Position numbers and translations under genes: made by a program. A DNA stretch of 64,000 nucleotides. It comes from Levilactobacillus lanxiensis (GTDB taxonomy: Bacteria > Bacillota > Bacilli > Lactobacillales > Lactobacillaceae). The DNA lies in assembly GCF_016861655.1 (NCBI RefSeq), contig NZ_BOLN01000002.1, positions 372,001 to 436,000 on the forward strand, given 5' to 3'. The notes under the pieces were generated by a model. That model did no database searches. It was given only the letters and a program-made list of their open reading frames with translations, and was not told the origin of the DNA. Positions 17,047 to 26,414 of this stretch are shown here, in pieces. Numbering within the stretch: the first letter of the stretch is position 1; each line of letters begins with the position of its first letter.

Positions 17047-19234
17047 TTAGGAAACGCCATCGATCAGCTGCCAGCCGACGACAATCGTATAGTCGCCCAC
17101 AAGGGCATCACTGTTGATCTGCGCCTGCATCCCGGCCTTTTGGCCCCAGCTGCTGGTCACGTCCGTCGTGCCCGTATCCGTCGCCGTATTGGTATGGGTC
17201 ATCACGGTCTGTGGCGTCTGATTCAGCGTGACCTCGGTGCCATTCTGGCGTTTATAAACTAGATTCCCCGAGAGCTGGCCATCCGGCGTGGTCGCCTGAG
17301 CTGTAGCACTGGCCTGTAAGGTCCACGCGCTCCCGGTGCCGCGGGTGTCGACCACATTAATGGTCCACCCCGCATCCGGCTCAACATCTTGCGCCGAACC
17401 AGTCAGTTTGGTGGTGAATTTCGCCTGGTCGGAAACGTTGGCTAACTGAAGCACGCCCATATTCAGCGTCCAGGTGGCAGTGTCGGAGCTGTTGCCCTCC
17501 TCGTCGGTCGCCTTCACCGCTAGTGAATTACTGCCCGAGGTCAGGTCGGCAGCGGGAATCGTGAAATTGAACTCCCCTTCATCATCCGGCTGGGTCGTCA
17601 GCGTTTTACCGTTGAGGGTTCCCGTCACAGTAACGTTTCGGTAATCGTAGTCATCAGGAATATTGTCCATGACCACCGTCCCAGTCACCTTAGTGTCCTG
17701 GTTGGGCTGCACGTTGACCGGGTCGCCACTGAGCTTGTGGATTGAGATCAAGCGGTTCGGTGTCAGGGTAAACGGCACCGTATCGGTACTCAGAATGTCA
17801 TTCGTGCCGTCAAAATTACTGGTCGTGGCGGGCACGGTCGTTTCCTTGGTCACGTCATCGGCCGTCCCCTGTAGCGTAATGCTAGCTTTTGTATTCGAGC
17901 TACTCAAGTCTTGCGGCAACGTGTATTTGGCTAGCTGACTGGCTAAGTTGTCTCCGGTCATGGTCGCTACCTGGGTGGCGCCATAGCTGACGGTTGCCTG
18001 GCTAAACGTCAGGTCACGCGGCAGACTAAGCTTAGCCACAATGTTCTTCCAGTCCTGCCGGCCGTTGACGTACCCCAGATTGTAGGTCAAACTAACCTTA
18101 TCGTCCGACTTGACCTTGTCCCCACTGGCAATGTCTTTGCCAGTCGTGACATCGGTCAGGGTGTTTTTCGCCGTTGCGTTGACCAACCCGGGAACCTGTT
18201 CAAAGATTACCAAGTTATTTTCCCACTTAGACGAGTCCGTCGTCCCGGTAAAGCCCCAGCGCGTTTCGCCGGAGTCCGTGGTCGTGATGGTGGTTGGGTC
18301 ATTACCCAAACCGACTTGACCACCAGGGTCCAAACTAAAGTCGGCCCCCTGACCCTTCAACGCCTCACCGGTCTGAGGGTCCTTGTCGTCGATGGTGTAA
18401 GTCATCGTGTTGTACCCGTTCCACGTCAGGGTGATGTGGTGCCATTTACCATCGGATAGACTTAGATTGTTCACAGCTCCCCGGTGCAACATATTAGGAG
18501 ATGAAATGCTGGAGTCAGAGATATATGTCTTGGAATCACTAGGATAATTCCAGGCAATGTGGGCGCCGGAAACACTCGCAATATTATCAAATGAATTACT
18601 GAAATCTGCAGCATTATTAGCCGCCTTATTAGCTTCCGTATCAAATTCCATCGCCCAACTGTGCTGAATCGCTGTTTTCGCTACCGCGTCAGGCGAAATA
18701 TTGCCGATGTAGCTCGCCCCCCAAACACCTAGGCTCTCTCCCTGGATAGTGCGTTCCAGTTAAAAACGCCGTCTGATACTTGGTCGTCGCCGCTAATCCA
18801 TTGCTATCATTCTGCAAGACGAAGGCCATCCCCTCGCCCGCGGTCCCAGCACTCTGCTTATTGCCGAAGTACATCCACATCGATGCCGTTTCCTGCACGT
18901 GCTTGGAATTCAGTGGAAAGGGATTGTTGTCCGTGGACCAAATGGCACCGGATTGGCCAGCGCCATTCGTCACCTCGACCGCTTGGGTTCCGGAGACGCC
19001 GGCACTCTCGGGAACATCGACTACCTTAGACTGATTGAATTTCTGTTTGCTCCAAGCCGTCCCGGGCGTAAAAACATTTGCGCTACTGTCGCTAGCATCT
19101 TGAATCTTGATCCCTTGGGGCGCCGTGTTTAAAGCATTGTCTAAGTCCGCGTCGGCGTAGGCCACCCCATTGGCACCAATCCCCATTGCCACAATAAACC
19201 CTACTAGTCCTAGGCCCCATTGTGTTACCCGCAT
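17047..19234 (-). pseudogene. L-type lectin / WxL-domain surface protein, broken by a frameshift
   Basis: Two frames together encode one protein. The upstream part (18689-19234) has a signal peptide (cleavage near AYA-D) and the start of an L-type lectin domain (GEGMAFVLQNDSNGLAATTKYQTAF). The downstream part (to 17047) continues it in another frame: SLGVWGASYIGNISPDAV, then MEFDTEAN with the metal-binding DTE region and HHITLTWNGYNTMTYTIDD. Ig-like regions follow, and the WxL cell-wall-binding domain ends it (AWTLQA; final VVGWQL). The frames meet at about 18728-18745, near an (AG)n tract and a G6 tract. Adding AG to the (AG)n tract restores the expected SLGVWG, so slippage is the likely cause. 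It could be a pseudogene, a phase-variable gene or a sequencing error. Confidence 0.85.
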
Positions 19235-19513
19235 GTCTACTCACTCCTTCGATTTACTTTGAAACATTTTCTGTCGAACATATTCAATAGTTTTTATTAT
19301 ACACTAAAATCGTTTAAATCGTAAGGTATTTTAAATAACAAACTATTTCTCGTCATTGTTATCGGGTGAACACCGATTTTTAGACGATGAAACTTGTCCG
19401 CCTAGTTTTCTTGAATTTGTCATCGAAATGAAAAACACCGTCCCAGTTGCGATTAGCCCGGCAGAAATCCAGTTAAAACGCTGTGATGGCAACGTTTTCA
19501 TGACTTGCCGGAC

Positions 19514-19542
19514 CTGAAAACAAACGAATAACGTGCTATAAT
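19514..19542 (+). promoter_or_regulatory. Promoter of the polytopic membrane protein gene
   Basis: CTGAAA, 17 bases, TATAAT. It lies 66 bases before the ATG at 19608. Confidence 0.55.
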
Positions 19543-19607
19543 CAAAAACGATTATTCAAAAATTCCGATTATATATAAAGTCATTTGCTAAGGAGGACCC
19601 CTGCACC

Positions 19608-20519
19608 ATGTCACTAACTAAACTCGAAGTCCGAGATTACCTGATAGGATTCGTTTTTGTCCTGTCTATGGTCACCATTGCCACCCTGCTCGGCGACTAC
19701 GAAATCATCCTACCCGAAATTGGCGCGTTAACGGCCGGCACCTGGATCTACCATAATAGTAGCTGGATCGCGCAGCCGTTTAAAATCTTCCTCGCCCCAT
19801 CCGGCACTGCCGTGATTGGCTTTCTGGTCAACCAACTGAGTATCACCTACGCCGAAAAGGTCTACCTGACGCTGTTACTCATCTTACTGTTGCTTAGCGT
19901 TCTGCGCTCAACCCTGGCACCGTCCTTTGCGACCGGCCTGTTGCCCATCATCATCAACGCCACCCACTGGTCATTTATCGTGGCCATCCTGGTCTTCACG
20001 CTGTCGCTGACCGTGGGCGTTCTGTTGCAGGGCCACTACCGCGGTAAGCCAGCGGGCCAACCACTCCACGTGTCCCACATGTTAGGCTTCACGCTGGTGG
20101 CTTCCGTCTGGGTCGCAGCGGTCTGGCTGGCCGGTTTCCCGCAAATGGCAGGGATTCCGCCGGTACTGGTCGTCTTCTTCGAGGTCTCTCAGATGCCCAC
20201 CTATCCCGGCAAGCTCGCCATCAAACAGATCATTGCCCTGGCTGGCGCCGCAACCCTGGGCGTCCTGATTCACCTGGTCTTGGCCTCCTGGCTCTTAACG
20301 ACGCTGATTGCGCTGCCGCTGGTCTTTGTCCTGCTGCAACTGTTACGCATCAAGCTGCCAGCCGCCTACGCGTTTCCCTTACTAGCGTTGGTCTTACCGA
20401 CAAATATGTTTCACACCCTACCCATCGCGGCCACGCTGGCGGCCTGCTTCTTCCTGGGGTCGGTCTTTGCCTTTCGCAAGGTCACGGCGCTGCGGGGCTT
20501 GGCTTCGGAAAATGATTAA
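19608..20519 (+). CDS. Polytopic membrane protein, possibly HPP family
   Basis: A 303-residue protein with about eight to ten hydrophobic segments, few charged loops and an AAGGAGG ribosome site. The segment LAPSFATGLLPIIINATHWSF and a second similar stretch resemble the HPP-type membrane proteins of Firmicutes, but the diagnostic His-Pro-Pro is not present, so the assignment is loose. A stem-loop terminator follows. No enzymatic or transport motif is apparent. An integral membrane protein of unknown function is the safe reading. Confidence 0.65.
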   Translation: MSLTKLEVRDYLIGFVFVLSMVTIATLLGDYEIILPEIGALTAGTWIYHNSSWIAQPFKIFLAPSGTAVIGFLVNQLSITYAEKVYLTLLLILLLLSVLRSTLAPSFATGLLPIIINATHWSFIVAILVFTLSLTVGVLLQGHYRGKPAGQPLHVSHMLGFTLVASVWVAAVWLAGFPQMAGIPPVLVVFFEVSQMPTYPGKLAIKQIIALAGAATLGVLIHLVLASWLLTTLIALPLVFVLLQLLRIKLPAAYAFPLLALVLPTNMFHTLPIAATLAACFFLGSVFAFRKVTALRGLASEND

Positions 20520-20525
20520 ACTTGC

Positions 20526-20558
20526 GGTTCACAACGTTAATTGGTTGTGGGCCTTTTT
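20526..20558 (+). terminator. Terminator
   Basis: GGTTCACAAC and GTTGTGGGCC pair over ten positions (two G-U) and are followed by TTTTT. Confidence 0.8.
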
Positions 20559-20651
20559 CATTTACCAATCTTTTACTGAACCATCATCAGAGTTTTACAC
20601 GACTCCCGTAAACTAGAGATTACTATTCTTCTACATAAAAGGAGTCTTCTT

Positions 20652-21479
20652 GTGTTAGATATTATTAAAGCTATTATTCTCGGTATCATCGAAGGGGTCA
20701 CGGAGTTCCTGCCGATCAGTTCCACCGGTCACCTGTACCTCGCCGACGAATTCATCAAATTAGACGAGCCCACGGCCTTCATCAACATGTTCATGGTGGT
20801 CATCCAATTAGGCGCCATCCTGGCCGTTTTGGTTCTCTACTTCACCAAGCTGAATCCCTGGGCCCGCAGTAAAAATCAACTGGAACGCCGACAAACATGG
20901 ACGCTCTGGGTCAAGGTCATCATCGCCGTTTTGCCCTCGGTCACCATTGGCCTGCCGCTGAATGATTGGATGGATGCCCACCTGACCAGCTGGCAAGTCA
21001 TCGCCACGACCTTAATCCTGTATGGTATTTTATTTATCATCATTGAAAATTACAATCGGACCAAGATACCGCGGTTTACTGACTTGAACCAGTTGCCCCT
21101 CACCTTGGCCATTAGTATTGGCTTCTTCCAAGTGCTGGCAATGGTGCCCGGAACCTCCCGTTCAGGTGCCACCATCCTGGGCGCTATCTTGATTGGCGCC
21201 TCCCGTTACGTGGCCACCGAATTTTCCTTTTTCCTAGCGATTCCGACCATGTTTGGTGCCTCCTCGTTGAAGGTTCTCAAATACTTCATCCATGGCAACA
21301 CCTTTACCTACAGCCAAGTGATTGTCCTCCTGACCGGGGTCATCGTTTCCTATATTGTGGCCTACCTGTCGATCAAGTTTCTCTTGAGCTACATTAAAAA
21401 CAACGACTTCAAGCCCTTCGGCTGGTACCGAATCGTCCTCGGAATCATCGTGATTGGCTATTTCGGATTAATCCGGTAG
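20652..21479 (+). CDS. uppP: Undecaprenyl-diphosphate phosphatase (UppP/BacA)
   Basis: The GTG start at 20652 follows AAAAGGAG. The 275-residue polytopic protein carries both family signatures: [15 protein letters not shown] (about 13) and [10 protein letters not shown] (about 165), which form the active site. It recycles undecaprenyl pyrophosphate to the monophosphate lipid carrier for peptidoglycan and wall polymer synthesis, and overproduction gives bacitracin resistance. The length matches the family. It is monocistronic by appearance. Confidence 0.96.
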   Translation: MLDIIKAIILGIIEGVTEFLPISSTGHLYLADEFIKLDEPTAFINMFMVVIQLGAILAVLVLYFTKLNPWARSKNQLERRQTWTLWVKVIIAVLPSVTIGLPLNDWMDAHLTSWQVIATTLILYGILFIIIENYNRTKIPRFTDLNQLPLTLAISIGFFQVLAMVPGTSRSGATILGAILIGASRYVATEFSFFLAIPTMFGASSLKVLKYFIHGNTFTYSQVIVLLTGVIVSYIVAYLSIKFLLSYIKNNDFKPFGWYRIVLGIIVIGYFGLIR

Positions 21480-21718
21480 ATTTTATTGACTGCTAATAAG
21501 TCTTCCTATTCACTATTGAAACATTTGTATAAATTCGGTTACATGCTTAGAGCCATCTAGGTTGAGGGGGTATCGTAACCCCTATGTATCCGGAGTTTAC
21601 GTCATATAACTTTACTCGCTTGTGACGCCCTTTTAATTGCGTAGTAACACGATTGCAACATTCATCGCGTATCCTACAGGGTAGAGATTAACAAACGAGG
21701 AAGAGTGTTTAAAAAAAT
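21480..21718 (+). promoter_or_regulatory. Long leader of the Apf-like gene
   Basis: A gap of 239 bases precedes the next gene. It contains a G/C-rich hairpin (GGGGGTATCGTAACCCC, about 21566-21582) and several small complementary segments. TTGCAA near 21653 may be a -35. I compared it mentally with the ydaO (c-di-AMP) riboswitch and did not find its conserved blocks. A structured 5' UTR is plausible, but no class can be named. Confidence 0.3.
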
Positions 21719-22117
21719 ATGACTAAATTTAAAATCAAATTAGCTTCAATCTTATTAATTTTCGGCTTCTCATTCGGCATGATCGCCAATGTTGCCACTA
21801 GCTTCACTTCAGAACCTAGTGTGACCGCTGAAGCCGCAACACTGTCTGCTAACCAAAAGAAGCAAATCGCCCAAATCAACTCCGGCCTGTCCAAGAAGCA
21901 AAAGGCCGCCAAAAACTGGATTGCCTTCCGCGAATCCCGTTACAGCTACCGTGCGCGTAACGGTAACTGTTATGGTCGTTACCAATTATTGAAGTCTTAC
22001 CTGCACGGTGACTTATCCGCTGTCAACCAAGAAAAGACTGCCAACAAGTACGTCGCTGGTCGTTACGGTTCTTGGACGAAAGCAAAGTCCTTCTGGCAAC
22101 ATCACCACTGGTACTAA
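21719..22117 (+). CDS. Apf-like secreted protein with a transglycosylase-type C-terminal domain
   Basis: The 132-residue protein has an N-terminal signal segment (LASILLIFGFSFGMIANVATS) and a C-terminal domain with WIAFRESRYSYRARNGNCYGRYQL and ANKYVAGRYGSWTKAKSFWQHHHWY. This is the C-terminal domain of lactobacillal aggregation-promoting factor and related muralytic proteins; the Glu in FRES corresponds to the presumed catalytic acid of resuscitation-factor/lysozyme-like folds. The LysM domain found in many relatives is absent. It is exported and probably acts on peptidoglycan. Confidence 0.85.
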   Translation: MTKFKIKLASILLIFGFSFGMIANVATSFTSEPSVTAEAATLSANQKKQIAQINSGLSKKQKAAKNWIAFRESRYSYRARNGNCYGRYQLLKSYLHGDLSAVNQEKTANKYVAGRYGSWTKAKSFWQHHHWY

Positions 22118-22133
22118 ACTAGATTTTAAGTTG

Positions 22134-22167
22134 CGACCGAACGCCTAAACCCGTTCGGTCGTTTTTT
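22134..22167 (+). terminator. Terminator of the Apf-like gene
   Basis: CGACCGAACG, loop, CGTTCGGTCG, then TTTTTT. Confidence 0.92.
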
Positions 22168-22234
22168 CTTGCCCAAATTTGTCATCCATCTCTGATTCCC
22201 GTACACTGAGAACTAAACGCTAATCTACGAAAGA

Positions 22235-22783
22235 ATGATGATTTTGAAAAAATGGCTAATTGCCGCTAGTGCTGTGGTCTTATTGTTGCTTGTTGGCGGC
22301 CTGGTTTGGACCCACCACAACGCTTCGACCACAACGACATCCACAGCTAAATCTCAGTCAACTAAAAGGGCGGCTAAGCACTCCACGCCGCCACTCACCC
22401 TAGCCGAACTGAAGGCCAGTCCCAAGCTCACCTACAGTTGTCTAATCTATTACGCCATCAAGGACACCAAGCTTCAGCGGTGGCAAGAGGTCAACGACTT
22501 TCAGGCCGGCTGGCAGGTCGAGCATTTTGCCAAGAAACATCCCACTCGCTACCTGGTCTGGTCGGACATGAACATCACGTCCGCGGAAAAGAATCTAGCA
22601 CCCAACTGGTTTTCACTCAGTGGCGACAAGGTCACCTACGACAGCATGATCGTCCACTCGTTTCATAAGGATCAGACAGCCACCACGACCCTGCCGAAAG
22701 TCATTAAGCAACTCAACGCCGACCACGCCATGAAGAAAGTCCGGTCGATGCCCACGAAGATGACGGTTCTGAATCATCGGTAA
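22235..22783 (+). CDS. Membrane-anchored extracellular protein of unknown function
   Basis: A protein of up to 182 residues with one N-terminal helix (LIAASAVVLLLLVGGLVW), a Thr/Ser/Lys-rich linker (about 28-55) and an extracellular domain of about 125 residues with CLIYYAIKDTKLQRWQEVNDFQAGW. The layout resembles the 'Lreu_0056' group of lactobacillal proteins, but that is a guess. The start is unclear: ATG at 22235 or 22238, or TTG at 22244, all have weak ribosome sites. A very strong bidirectional terminator follows. Confidence 0.65.
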   Translation: MMILKKWLIAASAVVLLLLVGGLVWTHHNASTTTTSTAKSQSTKRAAKHSTPPLTLAELKASPKLTYSCLIYYAIKDTKLQRWQEVNDFQAGWQVEHFAKKHPTRYLVWSDMNITSAEKNLAPNWFSLSGDKVTYDSMIVHSFHKDQTATTTLPKVIKQLNADHAMKKVRSMPTKMTVLNHR

Positions 22784-22788
22784 ACACA

Positions 22789-22846
22789 AACAACGAAAAA
22801 AATGGTTAACGCCCCAACCGGCATTAACCATTTTTTTCGTTGTTTT
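22789..22846. terminator. Bidirectional terminator overlapping the 3' end of the DUF998 gene
   Basis: AACAACGAAAAAAATGGTTAA pairs perfectly with its complement at 22824-22844 (21 bp). The right arm also encodes the last residues and stop of the convergent DUF998 gene. Confidence 0.92.
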
Positions 22847-24002
22847 CACGTTCTAAGACACCCTCGGTTCCCACATCAATCAACGCTTCGATCCGGTCCA
22901 GCAGCATTAACAGCCAACCAAACGCCAAAACAAACGCCATCATTTCAAACGCAGTCAGGGAGAAGTAGCCAAACACCTGAAACAGCAGCGCCGCAACCAC
23001 CAGGGCCACGCCGACACCGTCCGACAGGTACAGGAAATCCTTGGTAATATCTGGCAAGAGCCAGCGCACACCCACGATAAGCGCAATGATAAAGTACACC
23101 AATAACACGGCGACTTGGTCGTGAAGCTCATGTGAATTGGCATTGTTCGGGAAGACCCCGACCATCCCCAAATCCAGCGCCGTTAGCGTCAGCAGTGTCC
23201 GCAACACCAACAACTGCCGCGACTTGGGAAAGACCTCATGCAGCCGAACGAAGAGGTAATCGATCAACGCAATCATCAGTAGCGCCGAGAAAATCAGTGT
23301 GGCGTTGAACTGCCACCCGCTCGCCGCCCCATTAGTTCCCAAGAAGCTTAGGTTATGTTGCCACCAGTATTTCTGATTGTTCACGGCCATGGCAATGACC
23401 ACACCGCTAATAATCACCAGAATCAGCACGGTTGACAACACGCCGGCATCCACCACCAGGGCGAAGTAGATCATCACCGAGTTGGTCACCACGCCAAACG
23501 CAAACAGAATCAGGCTGGCCGTCACCCGGCCGAAGCTCGCCCCTTTGAACAGGACGCCCAGCAGCCACATGCTTCCAGTCAGTACCAATCCCAGAATCAG
23601 GGCAAAGGACAACACGATGACCGGGAAATTTCGCCAGTAGATATTTTGGCTAAAATGCGTGTGGGGATTCTTGCGGTCGCGAATAAAGAATCCGGCGAAC
23701 AAGAGCGTCCCCATGCTAACCCCCAACAAAATAATCATCGTCGCTAACGAGTAGTTGCCCACCAGTTTTACCGTATGAATACTTTGAAGCCGTAAAAAAA
23801 TATAGAATCCTAGGCTGACCACTAACGCCGTCAACACCGGCCACAGCAGCACCCGATTTTGAAATAATTGTTGCCGGGGTTCATTGAGTTGCACCACCAG
23901 CCGGTCCCGCTTGACCACCAATTTGACGGGCGTATCTTCCTTCAAGTGCAGCTGGTCGCTGAATTCTGCGGGTATTTTTAAATGAAACTCTTTCTTTGTC
24001 AT
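22824..24002 (-). CDS. AbrB-like / DUF998 membrane protein
   Basis: The 392-residue protein joins an N-terminal SpoVT/AbrB-like swapped-hairpin segment (about 1-45, FHLKIPAEFSDQLHLKEDTPVKLVVKRDRLVVQL) to about ten transmembrane helices. FLGTNGAASGWQFNATLIFSALLMIAL (about 225) is the typical DUF998 block. AbrB domains usually bind DNA as dimers; fused to a membrane domain this could tether a chromosomal site or have lost DNA binding. It is probably a single transcript. The function is unknown; the domain calls are reasonably firm. Confidence 0.75.
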   Translation of the reverse strand: MTKKEFHLKIPAEFSDQLHLKEDTPVKLVVKRDRLVVQLNEPRQQLFQNRVLLWPVLTALVVSLGFYIFLRLQSIHTVKLVGNYSLATMIILLGVSMGTLLFAGFFIRDRKNPHTHFSQNIYWRNFPVIVLSFALILGLVLTGSMWLLGVLFKGASFGRVTASLILFAFGVVTNSVMIYFALVVDAGVLSTVLILVIISGVVIAMAVNNQKYWWQHNLSFLGTNGAASGWQFNATLIFSALLMIALIDYLFVRLHEVFPKSRQLLVLRTLLTLTALDLGMVGVFPNNANSHELHDQVAVLLVYFIIALIVGVRWLLPDITKDFLYLSDGVGVALVVAALLFQVFGYFSLTAFEMMAFVLAFGWLLMLLDRIEALIDVGTEGVLERENNEKNG

Positions 24003-24109
24003 TTTTCCTCCAGGTCGTTCATATCACAATGAAGCCAATTATAACAAATTTTGTGACGGCTCGCCCCGCCATTCTGGTGAAGCGCGTGATTAATTTCTCC
24101 TGGAATCCA

Positions 24110-24144
24110 AAAAGGAACCGACCCATTCACGGTCAGTTCCCTTT
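24110..24144 (-). terminator. Terminator of the aldo/keto reductase pair
   Basis: AAAGGAACCGACC pairs with GGTCAGTTCCCTTT. The minus strand ends in TTTTTGG. Confidence 0.85.
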
Positions 24145-24153
24145 AATTAACTA

Positions 24154-25017
24154 TTAGTCGTCAGCGTGCACATCGTAAGCCGCTAACATCTGTTCAACGC
24201 CTGGGGCATCGGGATCATGGTTCCCCTTGCCAGTATCCAAGGCTTCTAACTGCTTCATTTCATCGGCCGTTAATGTGAAGTCAAAGATGTCCAAATTACT
24301 CTTGATCCGGTCGGCATGCACCGACTTAGGCAAAACAATGACGCCCAGTTGGTTTTCAAACCGCAGGATAACTTGCCCCGCGTCCTTGTGGTACTTTTCA
24401 GCCAATTTGGCAATCACTGGATTAGTTAACAACGCTTGGTTGCCTTGACCCAGGGGTGCCCAGGCTTCCAGCTTCACATCGTCGGCCGCCATGATTTCGC
24501 GGATGGCGTGTTGCTGGAATAGCGGGTTGAATTCAACCTGGTTGACGGCTGGCATGACCGTGAAGTCAGGCACAAAGTGGTTCCAGATCTTCGGTGTCAT
24601 GTTAGAGACCCCAATTGAGCGAATCTTGCCCGCCTTCTGGGCTTCTTCCATGGCTTGCCAAGCGCCGACCACGTCACCATAGGGTTGGTGAATCAAGTAA
24701 AGGTCTAAATAGTCCAGGCCCAACTTCTTCAAGGATAAATCGATGGCCTTCTTGGCTGGTTCGTACCCGAAGTCTTGCAGCCAAAGCTTACTGGTAACCC
24801 AAATTTGGTCGCGCGGAATACCGCTATCCTTGATAGCCTGGCCAACTTCGGCCTCGTTAAAGTAGGCCACGGCCGTATCAATGTGGCGGTAACCGTCCTT
24901 GAGCGCTTCCGTCACGGCCTTGTAAGTGGACCCGTCGCTAGGAATTTGGAAAACGCCAAATCCAATTGCGGGAATCTCGTTACCATCATTTAATTTAATC
25001 GTTGGTGTCGTTGTCAT
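24154..25017 (-). CDS. Aldo/keto reductase 2
   Basis: A 287-residue AKR (AKR5-like, prostaglandin-F synthase/2,5-diketogluconate reductase group) that reduces aldehydes or ketones with NADPH. The TIM-barrel tetrad is present: Asp in GYRHIDTAVAY (about 47), Tyr in YFNEAEVG (about 52), Lys in TSKLW (about 76) and His in LIHQPYGD (about 109). The cofactor-binding IVLPKSVHADRIKSN is conserved. Its ribosome site AAGGAG overlaps the stop of the upstream paralogue, so the two are co-translated. A LysR gene lies divergently beyond the pair. Confidence 0.93.
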   Translation of the reverse strand: MTTTPTIKLNDGNEIPAIGFGVFQIPSDGSTYKAVTEALKDGYRHIDTAVAYFNEAEVGQAIKDSGIPRDQIWVTSKLWLQDFGYEPAKKAIDLSLKKLGLDYLDLYLIHQPYGDVVGAWQAMEEAQKAGKIRSIGVSNMTPKIWNHFVPDFTVMPAVNQVEFNPLFQQHAIREIMAADDVKLEAWAPLGQGNQALLTNPVIAKLAEKYHKDAGQVILRFENQLGVIVLPKSVHADRIKSNLDIFDFTLTADEMKQLEALDTGKGNHDPDAPGVEQMLAAYDVHADD

Positions 25018-25023
25018 ATTATC

Positions 25024-25893
25024 TTACTCCTTTAATTGTTTTAAACTAGAACCGAAAATTTGTTCAATCGTGACCGGGTCGCGGTGATCAAAGAACTGGC
25101 TTTCTTGCCGGTCCAACGCCGCCATCGTGGTCATTTCTGCGGGGTTCAATTCAAAATCAAAGACGTCGATGTTTTCCGCCATGCGTTCTGCATGTACGGA
25201 CTTAGGAATCACCGTGATGCCGCGCTGCAAGAGCCACCGTAAGATGACCTGCCCCACCGTCTTGCCGTGTGCCTTAGCAATCGCGGCAATCGTTTCATTG
25301 GTGAAGATGTCATGCTTACCCTCGGCGAATGGTGCCCAGGCCTCGACGCGAACGTCCTCGCCCTGGTTAAACGCCACCTCAGTGGGTTGTTGGTACCACG
25401 GGTTGACCTCAATCTGGTTAATGACCGGCTTCACGTTCATGGTCAACTCCAGATTCTTCAACTGATCGGCGTAAAAGTTAGAGACCCCAATCGAGCGAAT
25501 CTTACCGGCTTGTTGGGCCTCTTCCAGTGCACGCCAAGCCCCCATCGTGTCGCCATAAGGCTGGTGCAACAGGTATAAGTCCAAATAATCCAGGCCTAAG
25601 CGTTCCAGTGAAGCATCGATTCCCCGCTTGGCCCGGTCGTAGGTGAAGTCAGACACCCACAGCTTCGAGGTCACAAAGATGTCGTCGCGGGGCACGCCAC
25701 TGCGTTTGATGGCACGGCCAACGGCTTCTTCGTTTTGGTAAGCCGTCGCGGTATCCAGTAACCGGTACCCGGCTTGCAAGGCGGCCACCACGGCGTCTTC
25801 ACATTCTTTTAAATCGGGAACCTGAAAGACCCCGAAGCCTAATTGTGGCATCTCATGACCATCGTTTAATTTAATTGTTGGGACATTTGCCAT
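25024..25893 (-). CDS. Aldo/keto reductase 1
   Basis: The 289-residue paralogue of the next gene has the same tetrad: Asp and Tyr in DTATAYQNEEAVG, Lys in TSKLW and His in LLHQPYGD. Cofactor loop VIPKSVHAERMAEN. Tandem AKR genes of this type are common in lactobacilli and detoxify aldehydes or make sugar alcohols. The gene is the first of a two-gene operon divergent from a LysR gene, from which it is separated by 521 bases holding a family A repeat. Regulation by that LysR protein is likely from the arrangement. Confidence 0.93.
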   Translation of the reverse strand: MANVPTIKLNDGHEMPQLGFGVFQVPDLKECEDAVVAALQAGYRLLDTATAYQNEEAVGRAIKRSGVPRDDIFVTSKLWVSDFTYDRAKRGIDASLERLGLDYLDLYLLHQPYGDTMGAWRALEEAQQAGKIRSIGVSNFYADQLKNLELTMNVKPVINQIEVNPWYQQPTEVAFNQGEDVRVEAWAPFAEGKHDIFTNETIAAIAKAHGKTVGQVILRWLLQRGITVIPKSVHAERMAENIDVFDFELNPAEMTTMAALDRQESQFFDHRDPVTIEQIFGSSLKQLKE

Positions 25894-26008
25894 TTAACTC
25901 ATCCTACCTTTCGCTTTGCTAATGAGATTACTATAGTCCCAAACCAATCCGTTGAAAATTACCAATAAGTTATGCTAGTATGCGGTTGATGTATACTAGT
26001 CTTTGATT

Positions 26009-26190
26009 TCGCCTCCGGGATAGTGAAAATAGACCGGGACGCGGTGGGCGCACGTCCGGAGCCAAAGAGCGGTCTCCGAACTTACTTTGAGCCTCCCAGC
26101 CCGAGTCTCAAAGATAGCAGTTGTCTAAGCGGTAAACCGCTAAGGCAACTCCCACGGCTGAGTCTATTTTCACCATCCCTGCGGCTTACA
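26009..26190 (-). repeat. Structured repeat family A, copy A2
   Basis: A reverse-oriented copy of the cloverleaf repeat between the AKR operon and the LysR gene. The outer arm is AAAATAGAC/GTCTATTTT, where A1 and A3 have AAAATGGGC/GCCCATTTT: the changes are compensatory. The inner hairpins TTGTCTAAGCGGT/ACCGCTAAGGCAA and CTTTGAG/CTCAAAG are also kept. Nothing else is recognised in the remaining 26191-26400 apart from the LysR leader. Confidence 0.85.
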
Positions 26191-26414
26191 CAGACTTAGA
26201 CCGCATACGAGCAACATATTGAGACTTAAGACCTGCATCATATTTACTAACCATAACTAACATTGGACTTACCCATCCGCAATTCTCAGCTTTACTGTCC
26301 TGCTTAACCACAAAATCCATTATAACCACGCCGCAATCAAATAGAAGAAGGCACTTCAAAGTACCTCCGCAACCTGCTCAAAATTCCATTCACCCATTAA
26401 GGAGGTTCACCAAT

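Noticed and set aside
21480-21718. ydaO-type c-di-AMP riboswitch upstream of the Apf-like gene
   Set aside because: The conserved blocks of that class are not visible; only one simple hairpin is clear.
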